DNA of 64,000 nt from Pseudomonadota bacterium (GTDB lineage: Bacteria > Pseudomonadota > Alphaproteobacteria > Sphingomonadales > Sphingomonadaceae): assembly GCA_023457895.1 (NCBI GenBank), contig JAEXAY010000010.1, positions 62,001-126,000 on the forward strand, written 5' to 3'. Every line of letters starts with the position of its first letter. Within the stretch, counting starts at the first letter, position 1. Shown one piece after another: positions 51,970-60,805 of this stretch. The translations under genes were made by a program, and so were the position numbers. The notes under the pieces were generated by a model. It was not told where the DNA came from. It did no database searches and saw only the letters and a program-made list of their open reading frames with translations.

Positions 51970-52875
51970 TCACAGGCTGTCGACGCTCTTGCTCACCAGC
52001 ACATTGACCGACACGCGCCGGTTCTGCGCCTTGCCTTCCGCGGTGGCGTTGCTCGCCATCGGGTCGGCTTCGGCCATGCCGGTGGGTGTCAGCATGCGGT
52101 AGGGTTTCCAGCCGCACTGCTGCTGCAAATGGTTGACCACCCGCGCCGCGCGCTTTTCGCTCAGCGCCTGGTTGAGCTCCTCGCTTCCGGTCGAATCGGT
52201 GTAGCCGACGACCAGCAGCAGCGCATTTTCGTTCGCCTGCGCCTCGGTCGCGGTGGCGCACAGGTCCGCCTTGGCCTGCGCCGTCAGCACCGCCTTGCCG
52301 GTATCGAAGTTCACGTTGGTCGTTTGCTTGATATTATATTTGTCGATGTCGCCGAGGCGCCCCCGCAGTGCTTCGGTCGCGGCGGTCTGGTCGGCAAAGC
52401 CCTGTTCGGTGCCGTTGCGGACCATGCTCGCGGTCTTGAAATCGGCGTTCTTGAAAGTGATCTGGCTGGCAACGAGGCCGCCGCCCCACTCCACCGTCTT
52501 GGCGGTGACGGGAAGTCCGTTGAGCAGCGAATTTTCGGCGGCCTTGCTGCGGCCGAGGCCGAGGAAACCGCCCTTGCCGCGCACCTGCGTCGCTTCGCTG
52601 ATGTAGAGCAGCGAACGGCTGCCATCGGCGGCGGTCAGTTGCAGGTTGTTGCCGCGGCGGGCCGAGATATGACCCTGCACTTCGGGGCCTTCGGGAAGGC
52701 CGGTAAGATCGGCCGGCGGATCGCCGACAACGGTGGTAACGCCCGGCGCTTCGGCGGGAACGTCAGCCGGAACTTCGGCCGCTTCCTGCTGCTGGGCCGA
52801 CAGGCTGGCCGAAACTGGCAGCGCCAGCGCGGCAATCAGGGCAAGCCCTGCACGGTGGTTGGAAATGACATTCAT
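51970..52875 (-). CDS. Secreted OmpA C-terminal-domain protein
   Basis: A 301-residue protein from ATG 52875 with GGGAGAAG upstream. Signal peptide (LALIAALALPVSASLSA), an acidic Pro-rich linker, a ~90-residue beta domain (VQGHISARRGNNLQLTAADG, LPVTAKTVEWGGGLVASQIT) and an OmpA-type peptidoglycan-binding domain (~175-301; NVNFDTGKAVLTAQAKADL, GYTDSTGSEELNQALSEKRA, GKAQNRRVSVNV). No transmembrane barrel, so a periplasmic murein-bound protein. It separates the gp1-like gene from the terminase gene. Confidence 0.88.
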   Translation of the reverse strand: MNVISNHRAGLALIAALALPVSASLSAQQQEAAEVPADVPAEAPGVTTVVGDPPADLTGLPEGPEVQGHISARRGNNLQLTAADGSRSLLYISEATQVRGKGGFLGLGRSKAAENSLLNGLPVTAKTVEWGGGLVASQITFKNADFKTASMVRNGTEQGFADQTAATEALRGRLGDIDKYNIKQTTNVNFDTGKAVLTAQAKADLCATATEAQANENALLLVVGYTDSTGSEELNQALSEKRAARVVNHLQQQCGWKPYRMLTPTGMAEADPMASNATAEGKAQNRRVSVNVLVSKSVDSL

Positions 52876-53131
52876 TCTTGCTTCTCCCTTCATCCGGCCC
52901 GCCCCTGTCATGCGCGCCGGCGGTCAACACCCCCTCCCCCTGCTGCCACGATCCCCGTGCGAGCCGGAGCCCGCACGCAAAATGCCCCGGATGCCTGTTC
53001 AGCCCAACCTTTCCGGCAGATGAACAATGCGGCCGGGCGCCCGATTCGAGGGGGTAATCAGAGCCTCCCGCGCGACGAGCCGTTGATGGAGGAGGGGGAA
53101 GATTTGGTTTGCCGGGATCATGAGATGCGCC

Positions 53132-53266
53132 CCACCCTTCCTTGCCAGGGAGGGTCAAAAGGCGGGACGCCTTTTGGGGTGGGTATGTTGGTTTACCCAG
53201 CCAGCGCTTTACCCACCCCGAAAAATTGTGCCAATTTTTTCGACCCTCCCTCGCAAGGGAGGGTGA
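53132..53266. repeat. Paired hairpin repeat, copy E9
   Basis: Left variable stem AAAAGGCG-GGA-CGCCTTTT, right variable stem GAAAAATTG-TGC-CAATTTTTTC. It is the only feature seen in the 428-bp interval 52876-53303 between the OmpA-like start and the gp1-like stop; the rest shows no credible ORF. Confidence 0.95.
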
Positions 53267-53303
53267 AGGGGGGAGGGTGGGAGCGTTGCGCTTTCGGCAT
53301 CGC

Positions 53304-54182
53304 CTATTCCTCGAGTGCCGGTGCCCCCTCCACCGCATTACCCCCGCCGCCATCGTCCCCCGCGCCCGGCAGACGCTCGGCTTCCCAGCGCGCGACCCAG
53401 GCGCGCCAATCGTTGAAGTCGAACCCGCTTTCGACGTGGATGTCCTCGTCCCATTCGTCCGGGTGGCGGTTGCGGTGGCGTTCCATCAGGTCGAGGAACA
53501 GCTGATGGCGCGGCGCGACATCCGGCGGGCTGCGGTCGCCGGTCCAGGGGCGCGCGGCTTCGGCGGCAGCTTCCATCTCGACGTCGAACAGGCGCTGGGT
53601 GCGCGCCTCCCCGGCCTCGGCGCGGCGTTCTCCGGCGAAGCGGCGGGCGCAGCTTTCGCGGTGTTTCAGCATGGCGATGCCGAGCCGGTAGTCGCGGCAA
53701 TGGCGCGTTCCGGCACGCTTGCCCTGATACCAGACTTCCTCGGTCCAGCCGTCGATCGCCTGATCGAGCAGCAGCTCTTCCAGTTCCTTGTAACGGTCGG
53801 TCAAGGCTTCCTCCCAATGGACGGCAAAGGCGGGGTCCGCCTTGCGGTGATGATAGAGCGTGCCCGGACATACGCCGAGCAGGCGGGCGGTGGCGCGGAT
53901 ATTGCCGCAGATCCGGATCGCGCGCGTGGCGAGCCCGGCGATCCCGCTGCTCCAGACGCGCACCCCGCCCCGGCTGCGCGGAGCCCGTGCGCGCAGCATG
54001 CGGCGGCGCCGGACGAGCGCCGGGGGGAACGCGCGGCCCAGTTGCCGCAGTTCCCGCGCTTCACGGGCGCGCAGCATCATGCGCACCTTGCGCGGCAATT
54101 GCGGCGCGCGCGGCAGCCGTCCACCCAGCCGGTAAAGGCCGGGCGCACGCGGGCGGCGCGGGAGAGGGAGCGATACGGACAT
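53304..54182 (-). CDS. GTA gp1-like HTH protein (putative small terminase)
   Basis: A 292-residue Arg-rich protein. Residues ~90-125 form an HTH of the small-terminase kind (ICGNIRATARLLGVCPGTLY followed by HHRKADPAFAVHWEEAL), and ~127-180 continue as helices (YKELEELLLDQAIDGWTEEV, RDYRLGIAMLKHRESC). The C-terminus is acidic and Trp-rich (PDEWDEDIHVESGFDFNDW). At the head of the cluster in the place of RcGTA gp1, a proposed TerS. The very basic first 80 residues are unusual; an internal start at M35 is possible. Confidence 0.72.
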   Translation of the reverse strand: MSVSLPLPRRPRAPGLYRLGGRLPRAPQLPRKVRMMLRAREARELRQLGRAFPPALVRRRRMLRARAPRSRGGVRVWSSGIAGLATRAIRICGNIRATARLLGVCPGTLYHHRKADPAFAVHWEEALTDRYKELEELLLDQAIDGWTEEVWYQGKRAGTRHCRDYRLGIAMLKHRESCARRFAGERRAEAGEARTQRLFDVEMEAAAEAARPWTGDRSPPDVAPRHQLFLDLMERHRNRHPDEWDEDIHVESGFDFNDWRAWVARWEAERLPGAGDDGGGGNAVEGAPALEE

Positions 54183-54341
54183 GGGATGCGGCTTTCGATG
54201 ATTGGGGTCGTCGAGGGGAATGATCAGGCACGCGCTGGCGCGGACGACGCGGCCGTGCCAAAAATCACAGCGCTGGCGGGGTTGCCGCTCCAGTCAAACC
54301 GGCTATTCTCACCCGCACCAGCCAAGGGGAGAAGCGGGAGG

Positions 54342-56069
54342 ATGGCAAAACAGCCCGGCACGGCGAGCGAATCCGGCAAGCGCGCTGCCCCGCGCCCGCC
54401 TGTTGCCGCCCGCGCCGCCGCCCCAAAGGCCGCGCCCCGCACCCCCGCTCCGCGCGCCAAAGCCAACAGCAAGGCGGCGCGGCAGGTCGTCATCGTCGTC
54501 CACGGCATGGGCGAGCAGCGGCCGATGGATACGATCCGCGACTTTGCGCGCACCGCATGGGAGGATGATCCCGCGATCATGCGTCCGCACGACCGTCCGG
54601 CGGCGTCCGAGACCGCGGCCGACAGCGCGATCGACGCGGCGTCCGAAAGCCCGCGCGAGACGATGTGGAACCGGCCCGATCCGCGGCTTGGGTCGCTCGA
54701 ACTGCGCAAGCTCACCACCCGCGCCTCGCTCCCCTCGCCCGCCTTTCCCAACGGCGTTGCGACCGATTTCGTCGAGCTTTACTGGGCCGACCTCACCGAA
54801 GGCGCGACCATGCGCGGGGTGCTGAGCTGGCTGCGCATGCTGCTGTTCCGCCGCCCCAGCCGCGCGCCTTCGTCGGTGCTGCCGCATTATCTGTTCTTCT
54901 GGGCAATCCTCCTGTCGGCGGGCGCGGTTATCGGCGCGGTACTGCTCCACCGCTGGGGCTGGATCGCGGTCGCCCCGCCTTATGCGGCGCTGATGGAGCG
55001 CGCGACCGCGCTGTTCGTGCTGCTCTCGGGCGTCATCCTGCTGCTCGGCCGCTATGCCGAAAATATGCTGGTGGCGCGGATCGGTCGGGTGGCGCGCTAT
55101 ACGCAGGCGCGGCCTGAAAATATCGGCGCGCGGGCGGCGACGCGCGAACGCGGGCTTGCGCTGTTGCGCGCGCTTCACGCCGACCCGGCGGTCGACCGCA
55201 TCATCCTTGTCGGGCACAGCCTCGGCGCGATTCTCGCTTATGATCTCCTCACCTATTACTGGGCCGAACTTGATGCGCCGCGGCGGCTCGATGGCGCCGC
55301 AGCGGATGGCCCGGCGAAGCGGAAATTCGATGCCTATCGTGCGCTTGAGGAGGCGCGCGCGGCGCTGATCGCGGCGGCCGAAGCCGGCGCGGCGGCGGGC
55401 CCCTATGACGCCGCACTGACACGCTGGCGCACCGCGCAGGCGGCTTTTCGCCGTACCCTGGCGGACGCCCCGCCGCAACGGGGCGGCGATGGGCTCCCGG
55501 CGCCGGAGGGCCGCTGGCTGATCTCCGATTTCCTCACCCTCGGCGCGCCGCTTGCGCATGCCGAGTTCCTGCTCGCGCGCGACCGCGAGGACCTGATGAC
55601 GCGGCAGGCGGGGCGCGAGCTTCCGACCAATCCGCCCAAGGCCGAACCGCTCGACAAGGACGATGCGCGAGCCGCCGCCCGACTCGGCCTGCCGCCGCAC
55701 ATCATGAGCTACTGGTCGGACCGCAGCCAGGGCGCGCGCGGCTGGCGGCTCCATCATGCAAGCCCGTTCGCGGCGGTGCGCTGGACCAACATCTACGATG
55801 CCCCGCCGGGGCTGTTCCTGTGGGGCGATTTCGTCAGCGGCCCGGTGGGGCGCAAGCGCGAGCGCGGCGAGACGGTCGATCTGTTCGGCGCGGGCGTGCG
55901 CGATCTGGCGCTGAAACGCGACAGCGGCGAACGCGGCTGGCGCGCGACGCTTCGCGCCGGCCTGTTCACCCATTCACGCTACTGGACGAGGACCAGCCCC
56001 AAGGCGCGGCTCGCCCTGTTCCGCCGCGCACTCGACCTGCTCGATAAGGATGAGCCGGGCGCAGGTTAG
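54342..56069 (+). CDS. Membrane-anchored alpha/beta-hydrolase-like protein
   Basis: A 575-residue protein from ATG 54342 with GGGAGG upstream (open frame extends to 53142 through the opposite-strand gp1-like gene). An Ala/Pro/Lys-rich leader is followed by VVIVVHGMGEQRPMD (oxyanion-type HG at 54-55), two helices (~181-203, 217-237) inserted in the fold, and the nucleophile elbow VGHSLGAILAYD (Ser293). Later blocks LGAPLAHAEFLLARD and FVSGPVG may carry the acid and His. Resembles large unassigned bacterial lipases/esterases. Divergent from the gp1-like gene. Confidence 0.78.
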   Translation: MAKQPGTASESGKRAAPRPPVAARAAAPKAAPRTPAPRAKANSKAARQVVIVVHGMGEQRPMDTIRDFARTAWEDDPAIMRPHDRPAASETAADSAIDAASESPRETMWNRPDPRLGSLELRKLTTRASLPSPAFPNGVATDFVELYWADLTEGATMRGVLSWLRMLLFRRPSRAPSSVLPHYLFFWAILLSAGAVIGAVLLHRWGWIAVAPPYAALMERATALFVLLSGVILLLGRYAENMLVARIGRVARYTQARPENIGARAATRERGLALLRALHADPAVDRIILVGHSLGAILAYDLLTYYWAELDAPRRLDGAAADGPAKRKFDAYRALEEARAALIAAAEAGAAAGPYDAALTRWRTAQAAFRRTLADAPPQRGGDGLPAPEGRWLISDFLTLGAPLAHAEFLLARDREDLMTRQAGRELPTNPPKAEPLDKDDARAAARLGLPPHIMSYWSDRSQGARGWRLHHASPFAAVRWTNIYDAPPGLFLWGDFVSGPVGRKRERGETVDLFGAGVRDLALKRDSGERGWRATLRAGLFTHSRYWTRTSPKARLALFRRALDLLDKDEPGAG

Positions 56070-56125
56070 CGCAGCTTTACAGATGAGCGTGACAGATGGG
56101 CGTGGGCCAATCCGCACTCTCCCAT

Positions 56126-56229
56126 CGTCATTGCGAGCCGCGAAGCGGCGCGCCAATACGGAAGTCGCGTGGCAATACGGAAGTCGCCTGAACCGCTCTG
56201 GATTGCTTCGCTACGCTCGTAATGACGGG
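56126..56229. repeat. Inverted repeat of the cgtcattgcgag / gctcgtaatgacgg type
   Basis: catcgtcattgcgagccgcg at the left faces cgctacgctcgtaatgacgg at the right. Between them the 15-mer caatacggaagtcgc occurs twice 22 bp apart. Part of the 265-bp gap between the hydrolase and GGDEF-EAL genes. Confidence 0.85.
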
Positions 56230-56255
56230 AAGGCATTATCCCCTCCACGCGGGCA

Positions 56256-56337
56256 CGAATCACAATTTCCGATGATGCCTGCCTTGTGCCATAACAGCGT
56301 GACGGTGTCAAGCTATTTTTACCAATATGGTTATTCA
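56256..56337. repeat. 82-bp dispersed element, copy B
   Basis: Second copy of the 48255 element, same length, about 79% identical. Its last three bases are the stop codon of the GGDEF-EAL gene (minus strand), so on that strand the element is the immediate 3' untranslated region. The central inverted repeat is imperfect here (CAGCGT-g-ACGgTG). Confidence 0.8.
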
Positions 56338-58323
56338 GGCCCCGCTAACATTGCCCCGGATCACCGCCAGTCCGCCGGTGCGCGGGCCCTTGCGCGCTAC
56401 GACGGGCGAATCTTCGCTGAGTAGTGACAGCGTGGCGGCGGCGTTCATCGGGCGCCCGAACAAATAGCCCTGCATCAGCCGGATACCCATGTTGCGCGCA
56501 TACATGCGCTGGACATGCGTTTCGATCCCCTCGATCACACAGGTCAGTTCCATCTGCCGCGCCAGCGTCACGATGGTGCCGATCACGGTGCGCGCGCCGT
56601 CGTGGCGGTGGATGTCAAAGGCAAAGCTCTGGTCGATCTTGAGCGTGTCGAGCGGCAGCTTGTGGACGTGGCTGAGGCTCGACTGGCCGGTGCCGAAATC
56701 ATCGAGCGCGATGCGGAAGCCGCACTCGCGCAGCTCCTCCAGTGTTCCCGCCGCGCGTACATAGTCGGAGATAAGCGCGGTTTCGGTGATCTCGAACATG
56801 ATCCGCTCGGGCGAAACTCCCGCCCCGGTCACGATGTCGCTCAGTTCCTGCGCCGCGCCATCGCGCAGCAGGTCATGGGCTGAAAGGTTGATCGACAGGC
56901 TGCAGCCATAATCCCACACCGGACAGGTCCTGACCGCCTGCGCGACCACGATCCGGGTGAGTTCACCGATCCGTCCCGTCGCCTCCGCGATCTGCACGAA
57001 CTGCGAGGGCGGCAGCCATTGCTGGCCATCGGGGGTCCAGCGCGCCAGCGCCTCGAACGAGACCGGGCGCATCAGGTCGGTGTCATAGATCGGCTGGAAC
57101 ACGAGCCCGATCTGTTCTTCCAGGTTGGCGCTGTTGAAGGTCTGGGTGATCTTGCGCCGCTCGATCATGCGGCTTTCGTCATTCTGGGTGAAGATGACGA
57201 CCGCCGATCCCTTTTCTTCCTTGGCGCGGTAGAGCGCGGTATCGGCGCATTCGAGGCAATCGTTGACGCTGTCGCCCTGTCCGCAGCGATAGACGCCGAT
57301 CGAGGCCGTGACGCGCAATCGCTGGTTTTCATATTGAAACGGGCTGCCGATATCATCCACCAGCGCGGTGAGCATCTGCTCGGCCCGTGCCGCCGGAACC
57401 TGTGACGGGAACAGGATGGCGAACTCGTCACCGCCCAGCCGCCCGAACGGGATTTCACCCAGCGCGGCTTCCATCCGCCGCGCCACTTCCACGATCAGCG
57501 CATCGCCCGCGCCATGGCCGTAAGTGTCGTTGATCTGCTTGAAACCGTCAAGATCGATCAGCGCCAGATGGATACGATCGGCATGGGGAAGCCGCAGTTC
57601 GCGCTCGATCCGCTCGAGGATCGCGCGGTGATTGGGAACCCCGGTCAGCGCATCCAGCGTCGCGAGACGGGCGTTGCTCGAGGCCAGTTCCGCCAGTTCG
57701 CGCTCGCGCGCCTGGAGCCGGGCGGCCTGCTCCTCCTGCGCCACGAGGTCGCGGTGATAGCCTGCCGAGATCAGCACGAGGATGACCATCGTCACCAGCA
57801 TGCTGAGGCCAAACGGGAACGCGTTGGGATGATCCTGAAACAGGAAATAGACCGCGGCCGGCACAACGACGGTGAACGCGACATAGAGGCTGGTGCGCGG
57901 GCTCTGCGACAGGCAGAGGATACAAATCAGCCCGGTGGTGCCGATGAAATTGCGGGCGAGCGCCTGCTGGTTATAATCGCCCTGCTGGTAGAGCATCAGC
58001 GCCCACAACATATAAGCGCCCGCCATGATCGGGCCGGTGACGCCCAGATTGATTACCGCGCGATGGCGCTGTTTCGGTGTCGATTTCACCGGCAGGCGCC
58101 ACCAGTACCAGATGCGGGTCAGTGACAGGACGGCGAGGAGCGAACCCACCGGCACCGCCATCCAGGTCGGCGTGGTTACAGCAAAGGCTTTTGCCAGCAG
58201 TACCGAGTTGACCAGCACGGTCGCATAGAGAAGCGGCAGACGCCGCGACAGCACGCGCACATAGGCATCCGCATGCCGCTCGTCCAAGGACGGCAATAGG
58301 AAATCCTTCAGCGACATGCTCAC
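56335..58323 (-). CDS. Bifunctional GGDEF-EAL cyclic di-GMP protein with membrane sensor
   Basis: A 662-residue protein. Five to six membrane helices occupy ~28-195, then a short coiled coil, GGDEF domain (~220-385) with intact FGRLGGDEFAIL and EAL domain (~405-645) with FEALARW, NLSAHDLL, EITETA, ALDDFGTGQSSL and EGIET, so both diguanylate cyclase and phosphodiesterase sites look complete. No RxxD inhibitory site five residues ahead of GGDEF. The input is probably a membrane or respiratory signal. Monocistronic; ends in the 82-bp element copy B. Confidence 0.93.
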   Translation of the reverse strand: MSMSLKDFLLPSLDERHADAYVRVLSRRLPLLYATVLVNSVLLAKAFAVTTPTWMAVPVGSLLAVLSLTRIWYWWRLPVKSTPKQRHRAVINLGVTGPIMAGAYMLWALMLYQQGDYNQQALARNFIGTTGLICILCLSQSPRTSLYVAFTVVVPAAVYFLFQDHPNAFPFGLSMLVTMVILVLISAGYHRDLVAQEEQAARLQARERELAELASSNARLATLDALTGVPNHRAILERIERELRLPHADRIHLALIDLDGFKQINDTYGHGAGDALIVEVARRMEAALGEIPFGRLGGDEFAILFPSQVPAARAEQMLTALVDDIGSPFQYENQRLRVTASIGVYRCGQGDSVNDCLECADTALYRAKEEKGSAVVIFTQNDESRMIERRKITQTFNSANLEEQIGLVFQPIYDTDLMRPVSFEALARWTPDGQQWLPPSQFVQIAEATGRIGELTRIVVAQAVRTCPVWDYGCSLSINLSAHDLLRDGAAQELSDIVTGAGVSPERIMFEITETALISDYVRAAGTLEELRECGFRIALDDFGTGQSSLSHVHKLPLDTLKIDQSFAFDIHRHDGARTVIGTIVTLARQMELTCVIEGIETHVQRMYARNMGIRLMQGYLFGRPMNAAATLSLLSEDSPVVARKGPRTGGLAVIRGNVSGA

Positions 58324-58581
58324 GATTGACCCGGCCTTTTCGCGTGATATCCGGATGCTCCGCGACAGCGTCTCCGGTTACTTCGATAATTTTTATAAGC
58401 ATAAATGGAAAACGCACAATTAACGGCGGGACTGGCGTGCAAGAATTTACACGTTATGCAAGGCAACGGCGGTCAGAAGTTGGGGCGTGCTGCAGCCGGA
58501 TTCTGGATTCGCGGACTGCAGACCGTTGCGGGTTTTTCCGGTTTCATATTTCTGTCTCCCAGCCTGGTTAAGAGGTGAACA

Positions 58582-59370
58582 ATGATCCAAAAACATCTTC
58601 TGCTCTTCGCGCCGGCCGCCTTTTTGCTGGCGCCTCCCGCATCCGCGCAAATATTCGACCCCTTCTCGACCGATTATTTTACCAAGGTGACGTGGAACGA
58701 TATCAACCGCAGAACCTCGGAAACGCTGAGAGACGCGCAGCGCCGGAAGGCGGCATCTGGCAAGACCGCCCCGCGGCAAGCCGCCCCCAGGCCGGCGCCG
58801 CGGAAAACCGCGCCCAGACAGGCCACGGCGACTCCAAAAGCGGCAGCCGCGCCCGCCGCCAGCCTGAGCTTCCGGCCGGCGGGACCGCTCGCGCAGTCCA
58901 GGGGCATAGAGGCTCTCGTTTCGCGGCAGCGCCCGGACCAGCAAAGCACCGCCCGCGCCAATTATGTCACGCTGATCACGTCCTTTAACGACACTGTGCC
59001 GCGCCTTTATGGGGTACAGAAGAATAATATGGCGACCGGCGTGGCCGCGCTGTTATCGGGCGCCTATGTCGCCTATCATAACCGCCCGTTCCCCGATGCC
59101 TGGGTCAAGCCGCTCGTCACCCAGCTCGAAGCGTCGATGGCAGGCGATCCGGCGCTCGCCAATGCCCCCGCCGCCGACAAGGAAACCGCGTATCATATCA
59201 TGGTAGGCGCGGGCATGGCGTTGCAGGTGGCGCAATTGGAACTGGCCAAAAAGCCCGATGCCCGCGCCGCCGCCGGACTGAAAAAAATGGGCGCCGACAT
59301 ATTCCGGCAATTGCTGATCGAAAATCCCGATCAGGTTGAATTTTCCGGAACAGGAATGTCGCTGCGCTGA
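58582..59370 (+). CDS. Secreted protein, DUF6683-like
   Basis: A 262-residue exported protein from ATG 58582 with AAGAGGTG upstream. Signal peptide ending PASAQ (residue ~23), a Lys/Pro/Ala/Arg linker (~52-95) and a helical C-terminal domain (~115-262) with FNDTVPRLYGVQKNNMATG, AAYHIMVGAG-like and LLIENPDQVEFSGTGMSLR. The pattern fits DUF6683 periplasmic proteins of unknown function. The linker resembles DNA- or LPS-binding basic segments. Divergent from GGDEF-EAL with about 260 bp between; convergent with the GST. Confidence 0.72.
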   Translation: MIQKHLLLFAPAAFLLAPPASAQIFDPFSTDYFTKVTWNDINRRTSETLRDAQRRKAASGKTAPRQAAPRPAPRKTAPRQATATPKAAAAPAASLSFRPAGPLAQSRGIEALVSRQRPDQQSTARANYVTLITSFNDTVPRLYGVQKNNMATGVAALLSGAYVAYHNRPFPDAWVKPLVTQLEASMAGDPALANAPAADKETAYHIMVGAGMALQVAQLELAKKPDARAAAGLKKMGADIFRQLLIENPDQVEFSGTGMSLR

Positions 59371-59455
59371 CTGCCCGCGGGCACCGCCGCCGCCCTTCCG
59401 GACCGGGAGGGCGGGCCGCCTGTCATCACCGCCAGCCGCTTGCGGGGCCTTTCTT

Positions 59456-60118
59456 TTACCCCGCCGCCCTTGCCGCAGCGCGGGCGAAGGCGGCTTCGTC
59501 CTGCGCGATCAGGTCGGGCATATTGCCATGCGCGAACATGCGGTCGCGATAGGCGGTAAGCTTCGGATGGCGGCTGGAATCCGGGCCGATGCCGCAATGG
59601 TGGAGATTCACCAGCGGGGCCGAAACCGCGATGTCGGCGAGCGTGTAGCGGTCCTCGACAAGGAAACCGCTCTCGGGCAGTTCGCGCTCCAGATAGTCGA
59701 GCAGCGGCGGGATGGTTTCGCCGCGCGCATGATCGGCCGCCCGCTGGTCGCCTTCGCGTCCCATGAACCGGGGCAGCACCACCTCGTTGAAAAACACGTG
59801 ACGGCCCTGGTCCATGAGGATGGTATCGCCGAACTCGTCCCACCAGACACAGCGGCCCCGCGCGCGCGGATCGGCCGGGATCAGCGACGGATCGGGCTGT
59901 TTCGCATCAAGATAATGGACGATCGCGGTGGAATCGCTGAGGAGATAATCACCATCCGCCATCGCCGGCATCTTGCCGAAGGGCGAGGCGGCCTCGAAAA
60001 TTTCATCGCTCCGCCCCATCCCGCCGGGCCGCAGTTCATAGGCCATGCCCTTTTCATGCGCGGCAAGGCAGATTTTCTTGACGAAGGGAGAGGCGGTGGC
60101 ACCGTAGAAAATCAGCAT
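59456..60118 (-). CDS. Glutathione S-transferase family protein
   Basis: A 220-residue GST from ATG 60118. N-terminal domain: FYGATASPFVKKICLAAHEK (Ser/Thr catalytic region), FGKMPAMADG (cis-Pro) and LSDSTAIVHYLD; C-terminal domain: VEDRYTLADIAVSAPLV. Its start overlaps the end of the TPM lipoprotein gene by seven bases, so it is probably co-transcribed with the two TPM genes. Third GST of the window and unlinked to the two in the 3.4-8.5 kb run. Confidence 0.88.
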   Translation of the reverse strand: MLIFYGATASPFVKKICLAAHEKGMAYELRPGGMGRSDEIFEAASPFGKMPAMADGDYLLSDSTAIVHYLDAKQPDPSLIPADPRARGRCVWWDEFGDTILMDQGRHVFFNEVVLPRFMGREGDQRAADHARGETIPPLLDYLERELPESGFLVEDRYTLADIAVSAPLVNLHHCGIGPDSSRHPKLTAYRDRMFAHGNMPDLIAQDEAAFARAAARAAG

Positions 60119-60774
60119 GGGGGAACCTCGGTAGCAAGAGAAGAACTGTCGGACCGGCTTTTTCTGGCCGCTGCCGCTTTGGCCCGTGTATCATAGGGAA
60201 TTTTCTCCATGATGGCGACCATCTCCCTGACACCCGCTTCGACCGCCGCTTCATAGTTGCCCTCGCGGAAAAGGGGCAGCATATGGGCGTCCATAATGAT
60301 CTTCGCGCGCTCGTCCGGAATATCCGATTCAAGGCCATAACCGAGTTCGATCCGCGCCTGACGCTCATTCGGCGCGACCAGAATCAACGCGCCGTCGTCA
60401 TAATCCTTGCGGCCAATTCCCAAGCGATCGGCCAGGCAAAGTGAATAATTTTCGATGCTCTGCTTATTGAGGCTCACCACAGTCCGCACCAACAGTTGAT
60501 GACCGGACTGCCGTTCGAGCTTCTGAAGTTGCGCAGTCATCTGCGCTTCGGCCGCCTCTTCGAGGATATGGGCTTCGTCGGCAACCCAGTCTTTCGCCGC
60601 CCCGGCAGGCGATAGGGGTTTGGCCGCAGCCGTTGGCCACGCGCCACCCTGTTGCGCGCTGGCAAAATTGTTACAGCCCGCCAGGGACAAAAGCGCGAAT
60701 ACGGCCAGCAACGGCAACTTTTGGCGTACCGGCCAGCAACAAGGGCGGGTTCGAGTCATGGCCTGCTGGCTCAC
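60112..60774 (-). CDS. TPM-domain lipoprotein (YgcG-like), second of two
   Basis: A 220-residue protein starting at GTG 60774 (AGGA six bases upstream). A lipobox LSLAGCNN marks a lipoprotein with the acylated Cys near residue 34. The TPM domain (~65-200) reads WVADEAHILEEAAEAQMTAQ, HQLLVRTVVSLNKQSIENYS, DDGALILVAPNERQARIELG and YGLESDIPDERAKIIMDAHM. TPM domains occur in photosystem II repair and in membrane-bound phosphatase-like proteins; the bacterial role is unclear. Paralogue of the gene directly upstream. Confidence 0.88.
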   Translation of the reverse strand: MSQQAMTRTRPCCWPVRQKLPLLAVFALLSLAGCNNFASAQQGGAWPTAAAKPLSPAGAAKDWVADEAHILEEAAEAQMTAQLQKLERQSGHQLLVRTVVSLNKQSIENYSLCLADRLGIGRKDYDDGALILVAPNERQARIELGYGLESDIPDERAKIIMDAHMLPLFREGNYEAAVEAGVREMVAIMEKIPYDTRAKAAAARKSRSDSSSLATEVPPC

Positions 60775-60805
60775 CGGTTTTCCTGCACAGTTCTGGGTTT
60801 GCGCG

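Noticed and set aside
28662..54182. Possible complete prophage
   Set aside because: No integrase, repressor linked to the cluster, replication, holin/endolysin set or attachment repeats; gene order and families match the RcGTA type.
53142..54341. 400-codon N-terminal extension of the hydrolase-like gene
   Set aside because: It is antisense to the gp1-like gene; GGGAGG directly before ATG 54342 defines the start.
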